NCBI RefSeq assembly: GCF_040359615.1
Contig: NZ_CP132942.1
Coordinates: forward strand, 3,720,001-3,784,000
DNA from: Tunturibacter psychrotolerans
Lineage (GTDB): Bacteria > Acidobacteriota > Terriglobia > Terriglobales > Acidobacteriaceae
Direction: 5' to 3'
Length of the DNA stretch: 64,000 bases
In this document: one piece after another, positions 52,332-62,000 of the stretch
How the letters are laid out: every line of letters begins with the position of its first letter
How positions within the stretch are numbered: the first letter of the stretch is position 1
The notes under the pieces: model-generated
Databases searched by the model: none
Seen by the model: only the letters and a program-made list of their open reading frames with translations
What the model was told of the DNA's origin: nothing
Program-made: the position numbers and the translations under genes

Positions 52332-54131
52332 ATGCATCGCTGGTCACAACTCTTTATCCCCACTCTCCGCGAAGCCCCCGCAGACGCCGAAGTCGCCAGC
52401 CACAAGCTCCTCCTCCGCGCCGGCTATATCCGCCAGCTCGGCGCTGGCATCTACAGCTATCTCTTCCTCGGCAACCGCTCCATCAATAAAATCGTCGCCA
52501 TCGTCCGCGAAGAGATGAACCGCATCGGCCAGGAGTTCCTCCTGCCCACCCTCCAGCCCCGCGAACTATGGGAGGAGTCAGGCCGCTGGGCCGTTATGGG
52601 CGGAAACATGTTTCGCCTCCAGGACCGCAAAGGCGCTGACCTCTGCCTCGGCATGACCCACGAAGAGGTCATGACCTCCATCGCCCGCAACGAACTCCGC
52701 AGCTACAAGCAGCTCCCCCAGATCTGGTATCAGATCCAGACCAAATTCCGCGACGAGCCCCGGCCCAAATCCGGCCTCCTTCGCGTCCGCCAGTTCATCA
52801 TGAAGGACTCCTACTCCTTCGACATCGACGACGCCGGCCTCGACGTCTCTTACAACAAGCACGATGTAGCCTACCGCCGCATCTTCACCCGCTGCGGCCT
52901 TCAGTTCGTCTCGGTCGACGCCGACTCCGGCGCCATGGGCGGCTCCGCCTCCCAGGAGTTCATGGTCTACACCGAAGCAGGCGAAGACCTCATCGCCAGC
53001 AGCCCCTCCGGTTACGCCGCCAACATCGAAAAAGCCACCGCTCAGCTTGCTCTCGTCGAAAACCTCGACCCCACCGGCGACGGCCTCCCCGAGCTCGTTC
53101 ATACCCCCGGCCACCGCACCATCGACGAGGTCGGCGCCTTCCTCAACGTCGCCTCAGTCCATCAGATCAAAACCATGGCCTACATGGTCGAGCTCCCTGA
53201 AGCCGACCACGCCAAATTAGGCAAGCTCCGCCCGGTAGTCATCTTCCTGCGAGGCGATCACTCCCTCAACGAAGCAAAGCTTCTCGCCATTGCAGGCGGA
53301 GAACCTCGCCCCATGGTCGCCGAAGAGATCGAAGCCACCTTCAAAGCCCCCGCTGGCTACCTCGGACCCATCGGCCTCGAGGCCGCGCCGCACCCGAAGA
53401 AACCCGGCACACTCATCATCCTCGACAAAGCTCTCGAAGGCCGCACCAACCTCATCGCCGGAGCCAACAAGGAGGAGTACCACCTCCGCAACGTCACGCC
53501 CACCCGCGACTTCAAGCCAACACTTGTCGCCGACGTTCGCAACATCGTCGAAGGCGAACTCGACCCCATCGGCGGCCAACCCATGCGTCTTGGCAAAGCC
53601 GTCGAAGTCGGCCACATCTTCAAGCTGGGCCGCAAGTACACCCAATCCATGGGCTCCTCCGTCCTCAATCGTGACGGCAAAGAGATTACCCCAATCATGG
53701 GCTGTTACGGGATCGGGATCGAGCGCATCCTCACTGCCGCCATCGAACTCTCCGCAGCTGCCAACCAGGGCGCCGCCTACGTGCTGCACCCTGCCATTGC
53801 GCCCTTTCAGGTTGTCGTTACCATCACCAACGTTGGCGACGAGGCCCTCCTTGCCGCGGGAGAAAAAATCGCTGCAGACCTCGAAGCCGCAGGCCTAGAA
53901 GTCCTCCTCGACGACCGCGACGAGCGCGCCGGCGTCAAGTTCAAAGACGCTGATCTCGTCGGAATCCCCTATCGAATCAATATTGGTCGCGGAGTCGCCG
54001 AGGGCAAGGTAGAATTTCTCGATCGCCTCCAAAGCATCACCGAAGAGGTCGCCATCAACGAGGTCACCGCGAAGGTATCCGGCCAGATTACCTCTACGCT
54101 GCACAACTTGCTCCCCGCAGCTGGCCTCTAA
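52332..54131 (+). CDS. proS: Prolyl-tRNA synthetase, bacterial type
   Basis: Class II synthetase charging tRNA-Pro, 599 residues. Motif 1 region [20 protein letters not shown], motif 2 [20 protein letters not shown], an editing insertion domain (about 230-390), motif 3 [17 protein letters not shown] and a C-terminal anticodon domain ([40 protein letters not shown]). The frame runs up to 52266 ([11 protein letters not shown]), but [14 protein letters not shown] is the family start. PBP follows after 20 bp and may be cotranscribed. Confidence 0.95.
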   Translation: MHRWSQLFIPTLREAPADAEVASHKLLLRAGYIRQLGAGIYSYLFLGNRSINKIVAIVREEMNRIGQEFLLPTLQPRELWEESGRWAVMGGNMFRLQDRKGADLCLGMTHEEVMTSIARNELRSYKQLPQIWYQIQTKFRDEPRPKSGLLRVRQFIMKDSYSFDIDDAGLDVSYNKHDVAYRRIFTRCGLQFVSVDADSGAMGGSASQEFMVYTEAGEDLIASSPSGYAANIEKATAQLALVENLDPTGDGLPELVHTPGHRTIDEVGAFLNVASVHQIKTMAYMVELPEADHAKLGKLRPVVIFLRGDHSLNEAKLLAIAGGEPRPMVAEEIEATFKAPAGYLGPIGLEAAPHPKKPGTLIILDKALEGRTNLIAGANKEEYHLRNVTPTRDFKPTLVADVRNIVEGELDPIGGQPMRLGKAVEVGHIFKLGRKYTQSMGSSVLNRDGKEITPIMGCYGIGIERILTAAIELSAAANQGAAYVLHPAIAPFQVVVTITNVGDEALLAAGEKIAADLEAAGLEVLLDDRDERAGVKFKDADLVGIPYRINIGRGVAEGKVEFLDRLQSITEEVAINEVTAKVSGQITSTLHNLLPAAGL

Positions 54132-54151
54132 ACGTCTAACGAAAGAGTCTC

Positions 54152-56752
54152 TTGCCAGTCAAACTCAAATACGGCAGCAACGCGCGCACCGGCACTAAGT
54201 CTTCCCCACTGGAGTCGCGCCTTCTACGCATTGCCCTCCTGGCGTTGCTCGCCATCCTGATCGTAGGCTGCTCCGTCTTCGCCTACTTTTATTACCACTA
54301 CCAACATGTGGTCGACGACCGCATCCGCTCCGGTCCCTTCTTCGCCAGCGTGTCGCAGATCTACGCCGCCCCGCGCGAGGTTCGTGCCGGACAGAAGCTC
54401 TCCGCCGCCGCAATCGCTGCAGACCTCCGCCAGGCAGGATACAACGCAAACTCCCAGCTCGGCACCTACCAGCTCAACGCCGACAACATCTTCATCAAGC
54501 CGGGCCCCGAGAGCTACCACAACACCGACGGCGCTACCATCAACACTACCGGCAACGTCGTCCAGAGCATTACCGCCGAAAACGGGGTAACCCTCAGCGC
54601 CTACGAGCTCGAGCCCCAGCTCATCACGGCCCTCTCCGAAGACAACAACCGCACCAAGCGCCGCCTCGTGTCTTACAACGAGATCCCCCCACGCATGGTC
54701 CAGGCCGTCACCGCCATCGAAGACCGCGACTTCTTCAACCACGGCGGCATCAACTATCTCCGCATCGCCAAGTGCGCCTTCTCCGACCTCGTCACTCACC
54801 ATCGCACCTGCGGCGGCTCCACCCTCACGCAACAGCTAGCAAAGAATCTCTTCCTCTCGCCTGAAAAACGCATCAAGCGCAAGATGATCGAGATCCTCAT
54901 CACCTTCCAGCTCGAAAACCGCTTCACGAAGAAACAAATCTTCGAGATGTACGCGAATGAGATCAACCTCGGCCAGCGCGGCAGCTACGCCATCAACGGC
55001 TTCGGCGAAGCCGCTCAGACCTTCTTCGGCAAACCGCTCCAACAACTCGACCTCGCCGAGTGCGCCCTCCTCGCCGGCACCATCCAGTCCCCCACACGCC
55101 TCAACCCCTACCGCCATCCCGAACGCGCGATGTCACGCCGCAACGTAGTCCTCGACTCGATGGTCGAGACCGGAGCCATCACCGCCAGCGAAGCCGAGCG
55201 CGCCAAAGCTGAACCCCTCCGCCTCGCTCCTCCCAACATCGACGCGAGCGAGGCTCCCTACTTCGTCGACCTCGTCCACGACCAACTCGTCAAGCGCATC
55301 GGCGACCAGGACCTCGCTCACCAGAGTCTCCGCATCTACACCTCGCTCGACCCCGAACTTCAACGCGCCGCCTCCGAAGCCGTCGAAATCGGAATGAAGA
55401 ACGTCGACGAGTTAGTGCGCAAGCAACAAAAGACACCCAAAGGCGAACAACCCGGACCCATCACCTATCCTCAGGTTTCGCTCGTAGCGATCAACCCCCA
55501 CACCGGCCAGATCCTCGCGCTCGTAGGCGGCCGCAACTACGGCGTCTCGCAACTCAACCACGCGGTCTCCGAGCGACCCACCGGCTCCATCTTCAAACCC
55601 TTCGTCTACGCCGCTGCCTACAACAGCTCCCTCAATGGACTCTCTCTCGGGGACAACGGCGGTGTCTTCACCGCGCTCACCCAGCTCAACGATGAAGAGA
55701 CCACCTTCACCTACGACAACGGCCGTCAGGAATACACACCCAAGAACCTCATCAGTGGTTATCGTGGCGACGTCACCGCAGCCTATGCCCTTGCGCACTC
55801 CCTCAACGCCGCTACCGTTCAGCTCGGCCAGATGGTCGGCTTCGATAATGTAGCCGCCCTGGCCCGCTCCTCCGGCATCGTCAATGCACGCGGAACCCCA
55901 TCGGTCGCAATCGGCACCTACAACGCCACTCCAATTGAGATGGCCGGGGCCTACACCGTCTTCGCCAACAGCGGCGTCCATCTCAACCCGTGGATGCTCG
56001 CATCCGTACGCAACGCCAATGGCGACGTGGTCTCCGACTTCTCACCCGAAGCCAAACAGGTCATGGATCCCCGCGCGGCCTATCTCACCCAGTCCCTGCT
56101 CGAAGGCGTCATGAACTATGGCACCGCTGCAGGCGTACGCGGACACGGCTTCACCGCACCAGCGGCGGGTAAAACTGGCACCAGCCACGACGCCTGGTTC
56201 GCCGGATACACCTCAAACCTCATCTGCATCGTCTGGGTCGGCAACGACGACTACACCGACATAAAAATGGAAGGCGCCCACGCTGCAGAGCCCATCTGGA
56301 CCGAGTTCATGAAGCGCGCCATCCTGCTTCCCCAGTACTCCGACGTCAAACCCTTCTCCGCACCCGAAGGCATAACCACCGCACGCATCGACAAGACCAG
56401 CAGCCTCCTCGCCGACTCCAGCTGCCCCAGCAACATCCTCTACGCCGCCTTCCTCGACGGCACTGCACCCACCAACACATGCAGCCAGATGAGCGAAAGC
56501 CCGCAGAACCTCATCCAGAAGATTCTCGGCATAGGCGGTAAATCCGCGCCTCCCGATACCACGTCACCACCCAACACCCCCGCGCCCATCGTTCGCGTCA
56601 ATCCCAACACGCCCCCAAACGGCAACGCCCCCGACACCACCCAACCACCCGCGGCGTCCAAAAAGAAAAACTTCTTCCAGAAGATCTTCGGCGGCGGCAA
56701 AGACAAAGACAAACAACAACCGCAACAACAGACCTCACCGCCCCCTCAGTAG
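54152..56752 (+). CDS. Class A penicillin-binding protein (PBP1-like)
   Basis: Bifunctional peptidoglycan synthase, 866 residues. One membrane span (about 27-50) and a UB2H-like region as in PBP1B (FFASVSQIYAAPREVRAGQK). GT51 glycosyltransferase: EDRDFFNHGGIN with the catalytic Glu, GGSTLTQQLAKNLFL, and the ILAGTIQSPTRLNPYRHP region. Transpeptidase: SIFK nucleophile (RPTGSIFKPFVYAAAY), SLN (AHSLNAATV) and KTGTS. The C-terminal ~120 residues are Pro/Thr-rich and end in a Lys/Gln tract (KKKNFFQKIFGGGKDKDK). TTG start 20 bp after proS, with GAAAGAG upstream. Confidence 0.92.
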   Translation: MPVKLKYGSNARTGTKSSPLESRLLRIALLALLAILIVGCSVFAYFYYHYQHVVDDRIRSGPFFASVSQIYAAPREVRAGQKLSAAAIAADLRQAGYNANSQLGTYQLNADNIFIKPGPESYHNTDGATINTTGNVVQSITAENGVTLSAYELEPQLITALSEDNNRTKRRLVSYNEIPPRMVQAVTAIEDRDFFNHGGINYLRIAKCAFSDLVTHHRTCGGSTLTQQLAKNLFLSPEKRIKRKMIEILITFQLENRFTKKQIFEMYANEINLGQRGSYAINGFGEAAQTFFGKPLQQLDLAECALLAGTIQSPTRLNPYRHPERAMSRRNVVLDSMVETGAITASEAERAKAEPLRLAPPNIDASEAPYFVDLVHDQLVKRIGDQDLAHQSLRIYTSLDPELQRAASEAVEIGMKNVDELVRKQQKTPKGEQPGPITYPQVSLVAINPHTGQILALVGGRNYGVSQLNHAVSERPTGSIFKPFVYAAAYNSSLNGLSLGDNGGVFTALTQLNDEETTFTYDNGRQEYTPKNLISGYRGDVTAAYALAHSLNAATVQLGQMVGFDNVAALARSSGIVNARGTPSVAIGTYNATPIEMAGAYTVFANSGVHLNPWMLASVRNANGDVVSDFSPEAKQVMDPRAAYLTQSLLEGVMNYGTAAGVRGHGFTAPAAGKTGTSHDAWFAGYTSNLICIVWVGNDDYTDIKMEGAHAAEPIWTEFMKRAILLPQYSDVKPFSAPEGITTARIDKTSSLLADSSCPSNILYAAFLDGTAPTNTCSQMSESPQNLIQKILGIGGKSAPPDTTSPPNTPAPIVRVNPNTPPNGNAPDTTQPPAASKKKNFFQKIFGGGKDKDKQQPQQQTSPPPQ

Positions 56753-56787
56753 ATCGATCGAATCCCAATTCGCGTACGTAACCAGCA

Positions 56788-57699
56788 CTAACACCCAATC
56801 TTCCCCCGCCGCACCACCCTGGCCCGTCCCACTGGAGCAGCCGTCTCCCCCATCCCCACCCACGGCTGGCACTCCGGACACCAATAAGTCGACCGCGCCT
56901 GCACCCCCTGCTTCCTCATCATCACCGTGGTCCCACATCGCCGGCACTCCTGCCCCTGTCGTCCATAAACCCAAAGCCGTTCCTCTCGATTCGAAGAGTG
57001 CGTCGTCCGTCGATTCCCCGAGTAAGTCACAATCCCATCGCCCGCACCATCCACTACGTTCGCCTTCATGTACCTCTGCGAAACCTCCACCATCACCTCC
57101 ATCTCGCGCTGCGAGATCGTCCTCATCGCACGAAACGGATTCACTCCCGCCGCAAACGCCACCTCGCTCTTATAAACATTCCCCAACCCCGCCAGCACCC
57201 GCTGATTCAGCAACACCACTGCAATCTCCGCATCCGGATTCTCTCTCCCATACGCGCCCAGCCGAGCCACACCCGCCTCCACCGTAAACTCATCGCTCAA
57301 CACGTCCGGCCCCAGCTTCGGCACCTGGCTCGACCGCTCAAGCGACCGCGCGGTATGAAACTCCGCCACCGGAATATTGAACCCGACCGCCTCCCACTCC
57401 GCCGTCCGAATCACCACCCGCATCCGATCCCGCCCCATCCACCACTTCTCCCCCATGCGATAAAGATGCCAGCTCCCACTCATCAACATATGCGTCACCA
57501 AAATCAAATCACCCGAGAAAAAAATCAGACACCACTTCCCCCGCGACTCCACCTTCTCCACCGTCCTGCCTGCCAATGGAGCATCCTCATTCACCCGCGC
57601 CAGCTTCGCCAACCCAGTATCGAAGCCCGTCACCACCCTGCCCCCAATCGCCTTCTGCAGCGCCCGCGCCGCTCGATAGATTGTGTCCCCTTCAGGCAT
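56788..57699 (-). CDS. nei: Fpg/Nei family DNA glycosylase (Nei2-like)
   Basis: Base-excision repair enzyme, bifunctional glycosylase/AP lyase, 303 residues. The mature N-terminus PEGDTIYRAAR supplies the catalytic Pro and Glu. The H2TH region is NQRVLAGLGNVYKSEVAFAA, and the C-terminal zinc finger is CRRCGTTVMMRKQ...YWCPEC. MPEGDTIYRA points to the Nei/Nei2 branch (oxidised pyrimidines) rather than MutM, which begins MPELPE. It lies on the same strand as lhr, separated by an opposite-strand gene; nei2 next to lhr is known from mycobacteria. Confidence 0.9.
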   Translation of the reverse strand: MPEGDTIYRAARALQKAIGGRVVTGFDTGLAKLARVNEDAPLAGRTVEKVESRGKWCLIFFSGDLILVTHMLMSGSWHLYRMGEKWWMGRDRMRVVIRTAEWEAVGFNIPVAEFHTARSLERSSQVPKLGPDVLSDEFTVEAGVARLGAYGRENPDAEIAVVLLNQRVLAGLGNVYKSEVAFAAGVNPFRAMRTISQREMEVMVEVSQRYMKANVVDGAGDGIVTYSGNRRTTHSSNREERLWVYGRQGQECRRCGTTVMMRKQGVQARSTYWCPECQPWVGMGETAAPVGRARVVRRGKIGC

Positions 57700-57801
57700 T
57701 TGTTTTCCCCGTCGAACCAGCTTCTTCTCTCAGATGCATCAAACCGGCCGCAGAATGTTCTTCACTCCTACAATTCCTCTAAGCGATAATGAGCCACCAA
57801 A

Positions 57802-59001
57802 GTGACAACAACCCTCAAACCCAGTTCGCGTCTCCAATCCATCGACGCCCTGCGCGGCGCCATCATGATCATCATGGCGCTAGATCACACCCGCGACTTC
57901 TTTCACATCTCCGCGACGTACTTCTCGCCCACCGATCTCACCCGCACCTATCCCTTCCTCTTCTTCACCCGTTGGATCACCCACTTCTGCGCTCCCGTCT
58001 TCACCTTTACAGCTGGCCTCGGAGCTTTTCTGTGGCTCCAACGCGGGCGCACTAAAACTCAGCTATCGAGATTTCTGCTAACGAGAGGAATCTGGCTGAT
58101 CTTTCTCGAACTTACCGTCATGCGTCTCGCCTACAACTTCAACTTCGCCTCCCGCTTTCCCGTCCTTCTTCTCGTCATGTGGGAGTTAGGCGGCTGCATG
58201 GTAGCGTTGGCGCTGTTAGTCCAACTTCCCTATCCTCTTCTCGCAGCCTTCAGCATCGCCGTTATCGCCCTGCATAACCTCCTCGACCCAATCAACGCCG
58301 CATCCTTCGGCAGTTATGCAGGAGTCTGGAACGTGATCCATCAACCCGGTGCCTTTATCGTCCATGGCTTAGTCATAGTCGTCGGCTACCCACTCGTACC
58401 CTGGATCGCCGTCATGTCCGCAGGCTTTTGCTTCGGTCGCGTCTTTCTACTGGAGCCCGCCCGCCGCCAAAAGATCATCCTTGCTACCGGCTGCGCGCTC
58501 ACGATAGCTTTCATCGTTCTCCGCGCAATCAATCTCTACGGCGACCCCGAAAAATGGTCTCCTCAGCGCTCCATCATCTTCACGCTGCTATTTTTTCTTA
58601 ATTGCACAAAGTATCCACCCTCACTGCTGTACCTGCTCATGACGCTAGGTCCTGCACTCATCGTCCTCGCGCTTTTCGGACGCCACCGATTCAGCACTAA
58701 CAATCCCATCATCGTCTTCGGACGCGTCCCTCTCTTCTACTTCATCGCGCACTTCTATCTCATCCATCTCCTGTCATTTCTTGCCACCTGGATACGTTAC
58801 GGCGCTCAATCCTACCCAATCCTCTTTAGCTCACCCCCGGCGATGGGTGGCCCCGAAAAACTCTTCCCCGCAGACTTCGGATATCCCCTTTGGGTCGTCT
58901 ACGCCGTGTGGATCTTCGTCGTAGTCTCTCTCTACCCACTCTGCCGATGGTTCGCCAACATCAAAGCCACACGAACCGATTGGTGGCTCAGCTACCTGTA
59001 A
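57802..59001 (+). CDS. DUF1624-like (heparan-glucosaminide acetyltransferase-type) membrane protein
   Basis: 399 residues with ten or so membrane spans. The conserved start RLQSIDALRGAIMIIMALDH, then THFCAPVFTFTAGLGAFLWL, and a C-terminal FGRVPLFYFIAHFYLIHLLS are typical of DUF1624/YeiB-like acyltransferase-type proteins, which may acetylate extracytoplasmic sugars. GTG start without a strong ribosome site; no ATG is available near it. It lies between nei2 and lhr on the opposite strand, with 2 bp to lhr's stop. Confidence 0.82.
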   Translation: MTTTLKPSSRLQSIDALRGAIMIIMALDHTRDFFHISATYFSPTDLTRTYPFLFFTRWITHFCAPVFTFTAGLGAFLWLQRGRTKTQLSRFLLTRGIWLIFLELTVMRLAYNFNFASRFPVLLLVMWELGGCMVALALLVQLPYPLLAAFSIAVIALHNLLDPINAASFGSYAGVWNVIHQPGAFIVHGLVIVVGYPLVPWIAVMSAGFCFGRVFLLEPARRQKIILATGCALTIAFIVLRAINLYGDPEKWSPQRSIIFTLLFFLNCTKYPPSLLYLLMTLGPALIVLALFGRHRFSTNNPIIVFGRVPLFYFIAHFYLIHLLSFLATWIRYGAQSYPILFSSPPAMGGPEKLFPADFGYPLWVVYAVWIFVVVSLYPLCRWFANIKATRTDWWLSYL

Positions 59002-59003
59002 GC

Positions 59004-62000
59004 TCACGCATTCGCTCTTACCTCACCGCGAGGCCCCGGCAGAGGCGGCAGCCCTCTTCGCACATTAAATCCCATCGCCCCGGCCGCAAACCCAGCATCC
59101 AGTAAAAACCGCGCCATTGGATGCTCCGCCACCGCAATCCCATTCACACTCGCAATCAGGATCCCGCCACGACCCTGCGCATCTTCCTGGCCCTGCACCT
59201 TGCTCACGAGAAACTCCGCCAAACTCCGCGCCACCTGCGACCGCTGCGGCTCCTCCTCCGGCAGAAACACTTGCAGATTCGGATTCCCTCTCCGCAGATA
59301 AGCGACCAACGCTCCATCGCAAAGAATCACTCGCGCCCCAACACTCCGCGTCAGCGAAGACCCCGCATCCGGCGCTGCAGGCCACCGCAGCAACGCACCA
59401 TATGGATTCGCCGGATCAGTCGCCGCCAACTGCAACATCTCCACCTTCTCCGGATCTTGCTGCACCCGAAGCGATCGCAGCAGATCAACCGCCGCCGGCA
59501 TTGCAAACTGCGTTGCGCCAAGATCAGCCGCAAAATACCCGCGACGAATCTTTCCGCTCTCTTCAAGCGCCTTCATCACGTCATAGATCGCCGAAAATCC
59601 TCCCGGCAGATTCTCCGCATGCGCCGTCTCACGAAACACCACACCATATCGCGTCAGCAATTGCTGAGCAATCGCATGACTCCACTCCGTCGCGGACCGC
59701 CCACTCGCAAACACCGCCGAATTCAACGCCCATCGTCCCTGCGCCGTAGGCGGAGTCGTCCGCCGCGACCGAAATCCCGTCTGTTGATGCACCCGTCGCG
59801 CAGGCTTTCTGGAGCTGTTCGTCGCAGGCCTCTCGCAGTAAGCCCGTAGCGCCGCCATTCCATCATTCGTCAGCGCCCCCTTCCAAACCAGCCCCCACAA
59901 CGCCTCGAGCGTCTCCCCCGGATACCCGCCGCCAATCCCGTCATGCAAATCTTGAAAGAAAGAAGCTCCTCGCGCCTTCAGATACTCCACAATCTTCTCT
60001 TCCGTCTCACTCAACGCGAAATCAGAGCCGTCACCTTGAGCAGAGCGAACACCATCCTGCCGAGCCAACGAACGACCCATCGGCCAATGCGAAGGCAGTT
60101 TCTCCGCCAGATAAAGCCCAATCCGTCCATCTCTCTCCCCAATCGGATCAAACCCAACCCAGATCACCTCACCCGCCGCGATCAACGTATCCAGATCCGC
60201 AGTCTTATACCCCACCAACCGCGCCGGCAATATCTCACTCTCCAAAATCGAAGCAGGCAGGGGCGCCCCCTGCAGGTTCTCAATCACATCCAGCAGCGCA
60301 TCCAGTCCTCGCCGAGGCTGCACCACTCCCTGCCATCGCGTAAATAATCTCGCCAGCGTCCTCTGCTCAACTGGCTCAATCTCTTTGCGAAGACGAGCCA
60401 GCGAACGCCGACGAATCGCACGCAACACTTCGTTATCGCACCACTCCCGATGAATCCCTCCAGGCCGGAACCCACCCTCCACCACCTTGCCACTCTGCAC
60501 CAACCGCTGCAGCACCGCCTCCACACTCTCCGCCGCGAGTTCGAACCGCTCACTAACCTCATGCGTCGTAAATGGTCCATGCGTTCTTGCAAAACGTCGC
60601 ACCAGATCTACTAGAGCCTCATGAGCCTCCTCCAAAAACGCTCCCGGCAGACCCGGCGGCAGCGGCACGCCGAGCCCATCTCGGTACCGCGCCGCATCTT
60701 CCACCGCAATCAGCCTCTTCTCTCCGCCGATCCGCACCTCAAGCACCCGCCGAGCGCGCATCAACTTCGCAACCGAACTTGCAACCTCATCCGTTAAACA
60801 TCGCAGCCGAAGCTCATCCCGGCTCAGATCCCCCAACCGCAACAAGAGATCATGCACCCCATCCGCCGTCCGCGCGCGATAACCCTCCACCACGCACTGC
60901 AACTGCTCCTCCGTTTCTTCAATCGCACTCCGATCCAGAAGCTCGCGAAGATCCGCATCCCCCATCAACTCCCGCAACTGATCCTGATCGATCGAAAGCG
61001 CCTGCGCTCGCCGCTCCGCCAGCGGAGCGTCCCCGTCGTAGATATAGTTCGCCACATAACTGAACAACAGCGCCGAAGCAAACGGCGAAGGCGTCCGCGA
61101 ATCCACCGTATGCACGCGCAGCGAACGGCTTCCAATATTCCGCAGCGTCTCCATCAGAGCAGGCATGTCAAACACATCTCGCAGACACTCCCTGTAGGCC
61201 TCCAGCACAATCGGAAAAGACGCATACCGGCTAGCCACACTCAGCAAGTCATAAGCCCTCTTCCTCTGCTGCCACAGCGGAGTCCGCCCATCCGCTCTCC
61301 TCCTCGGCAACAACAAAGCCCGCGCCGCGCTCTCCCGAAACTTCGCCGCAAACAGCGCCGTAGACCCCAGCTGCCGCAGCACCAAGTCCGCCGCCTCCTC
61401 CGGCTCCAGCAGAATCGGATCAATCGCCGGAGCCTCGTCGGTGTCAGGAAAGCGCAGCACGAAACCATCCTCCGACCACATCGTCTCCACTTCCTGCCCA
61501 TTCGTCGCCCGCAGCTTCGCCGTCACCGCCATCGCCCACGGCGCGTGCACTCTGCTGCCGAACGGCGTCAACACACACACCCGCCAATCCCCCAGCTCGT
61601 CCCGCACCCGCTCTACGACAATGTTCTGGTCATCAGGAACATTCACCGTAGCCAGCTCCTGATCCGCCAAATACCGCAGCACATTCTCCGCCGCGCCCGG
61701 CTCCAGATCGTGCTCCGTTGTCAACCGCGCCATTGCCACGCTGCGCGGAGCATCCCGCAACTCCCTCACCAGCGCGCCAATCCGTCGCCCAAACTCCAGA
61801 GGCCTCCCCGCCTGGTCCCCATGCCAGAACGGCATCTTCCCCGCCTCACCCGGAGCCGGAGTCACCAGCACCCGATCATGCGTAATCTCATCGATGCGCC
61901 ATGTCGAAGCCCCAAGAATAAACGTATCTCCGGTCCGACTCTCGAAGACCATCTCTTCGTCCAACTCCCCCACCCGCACCGGCTTCGACCTCTGTCCCGC

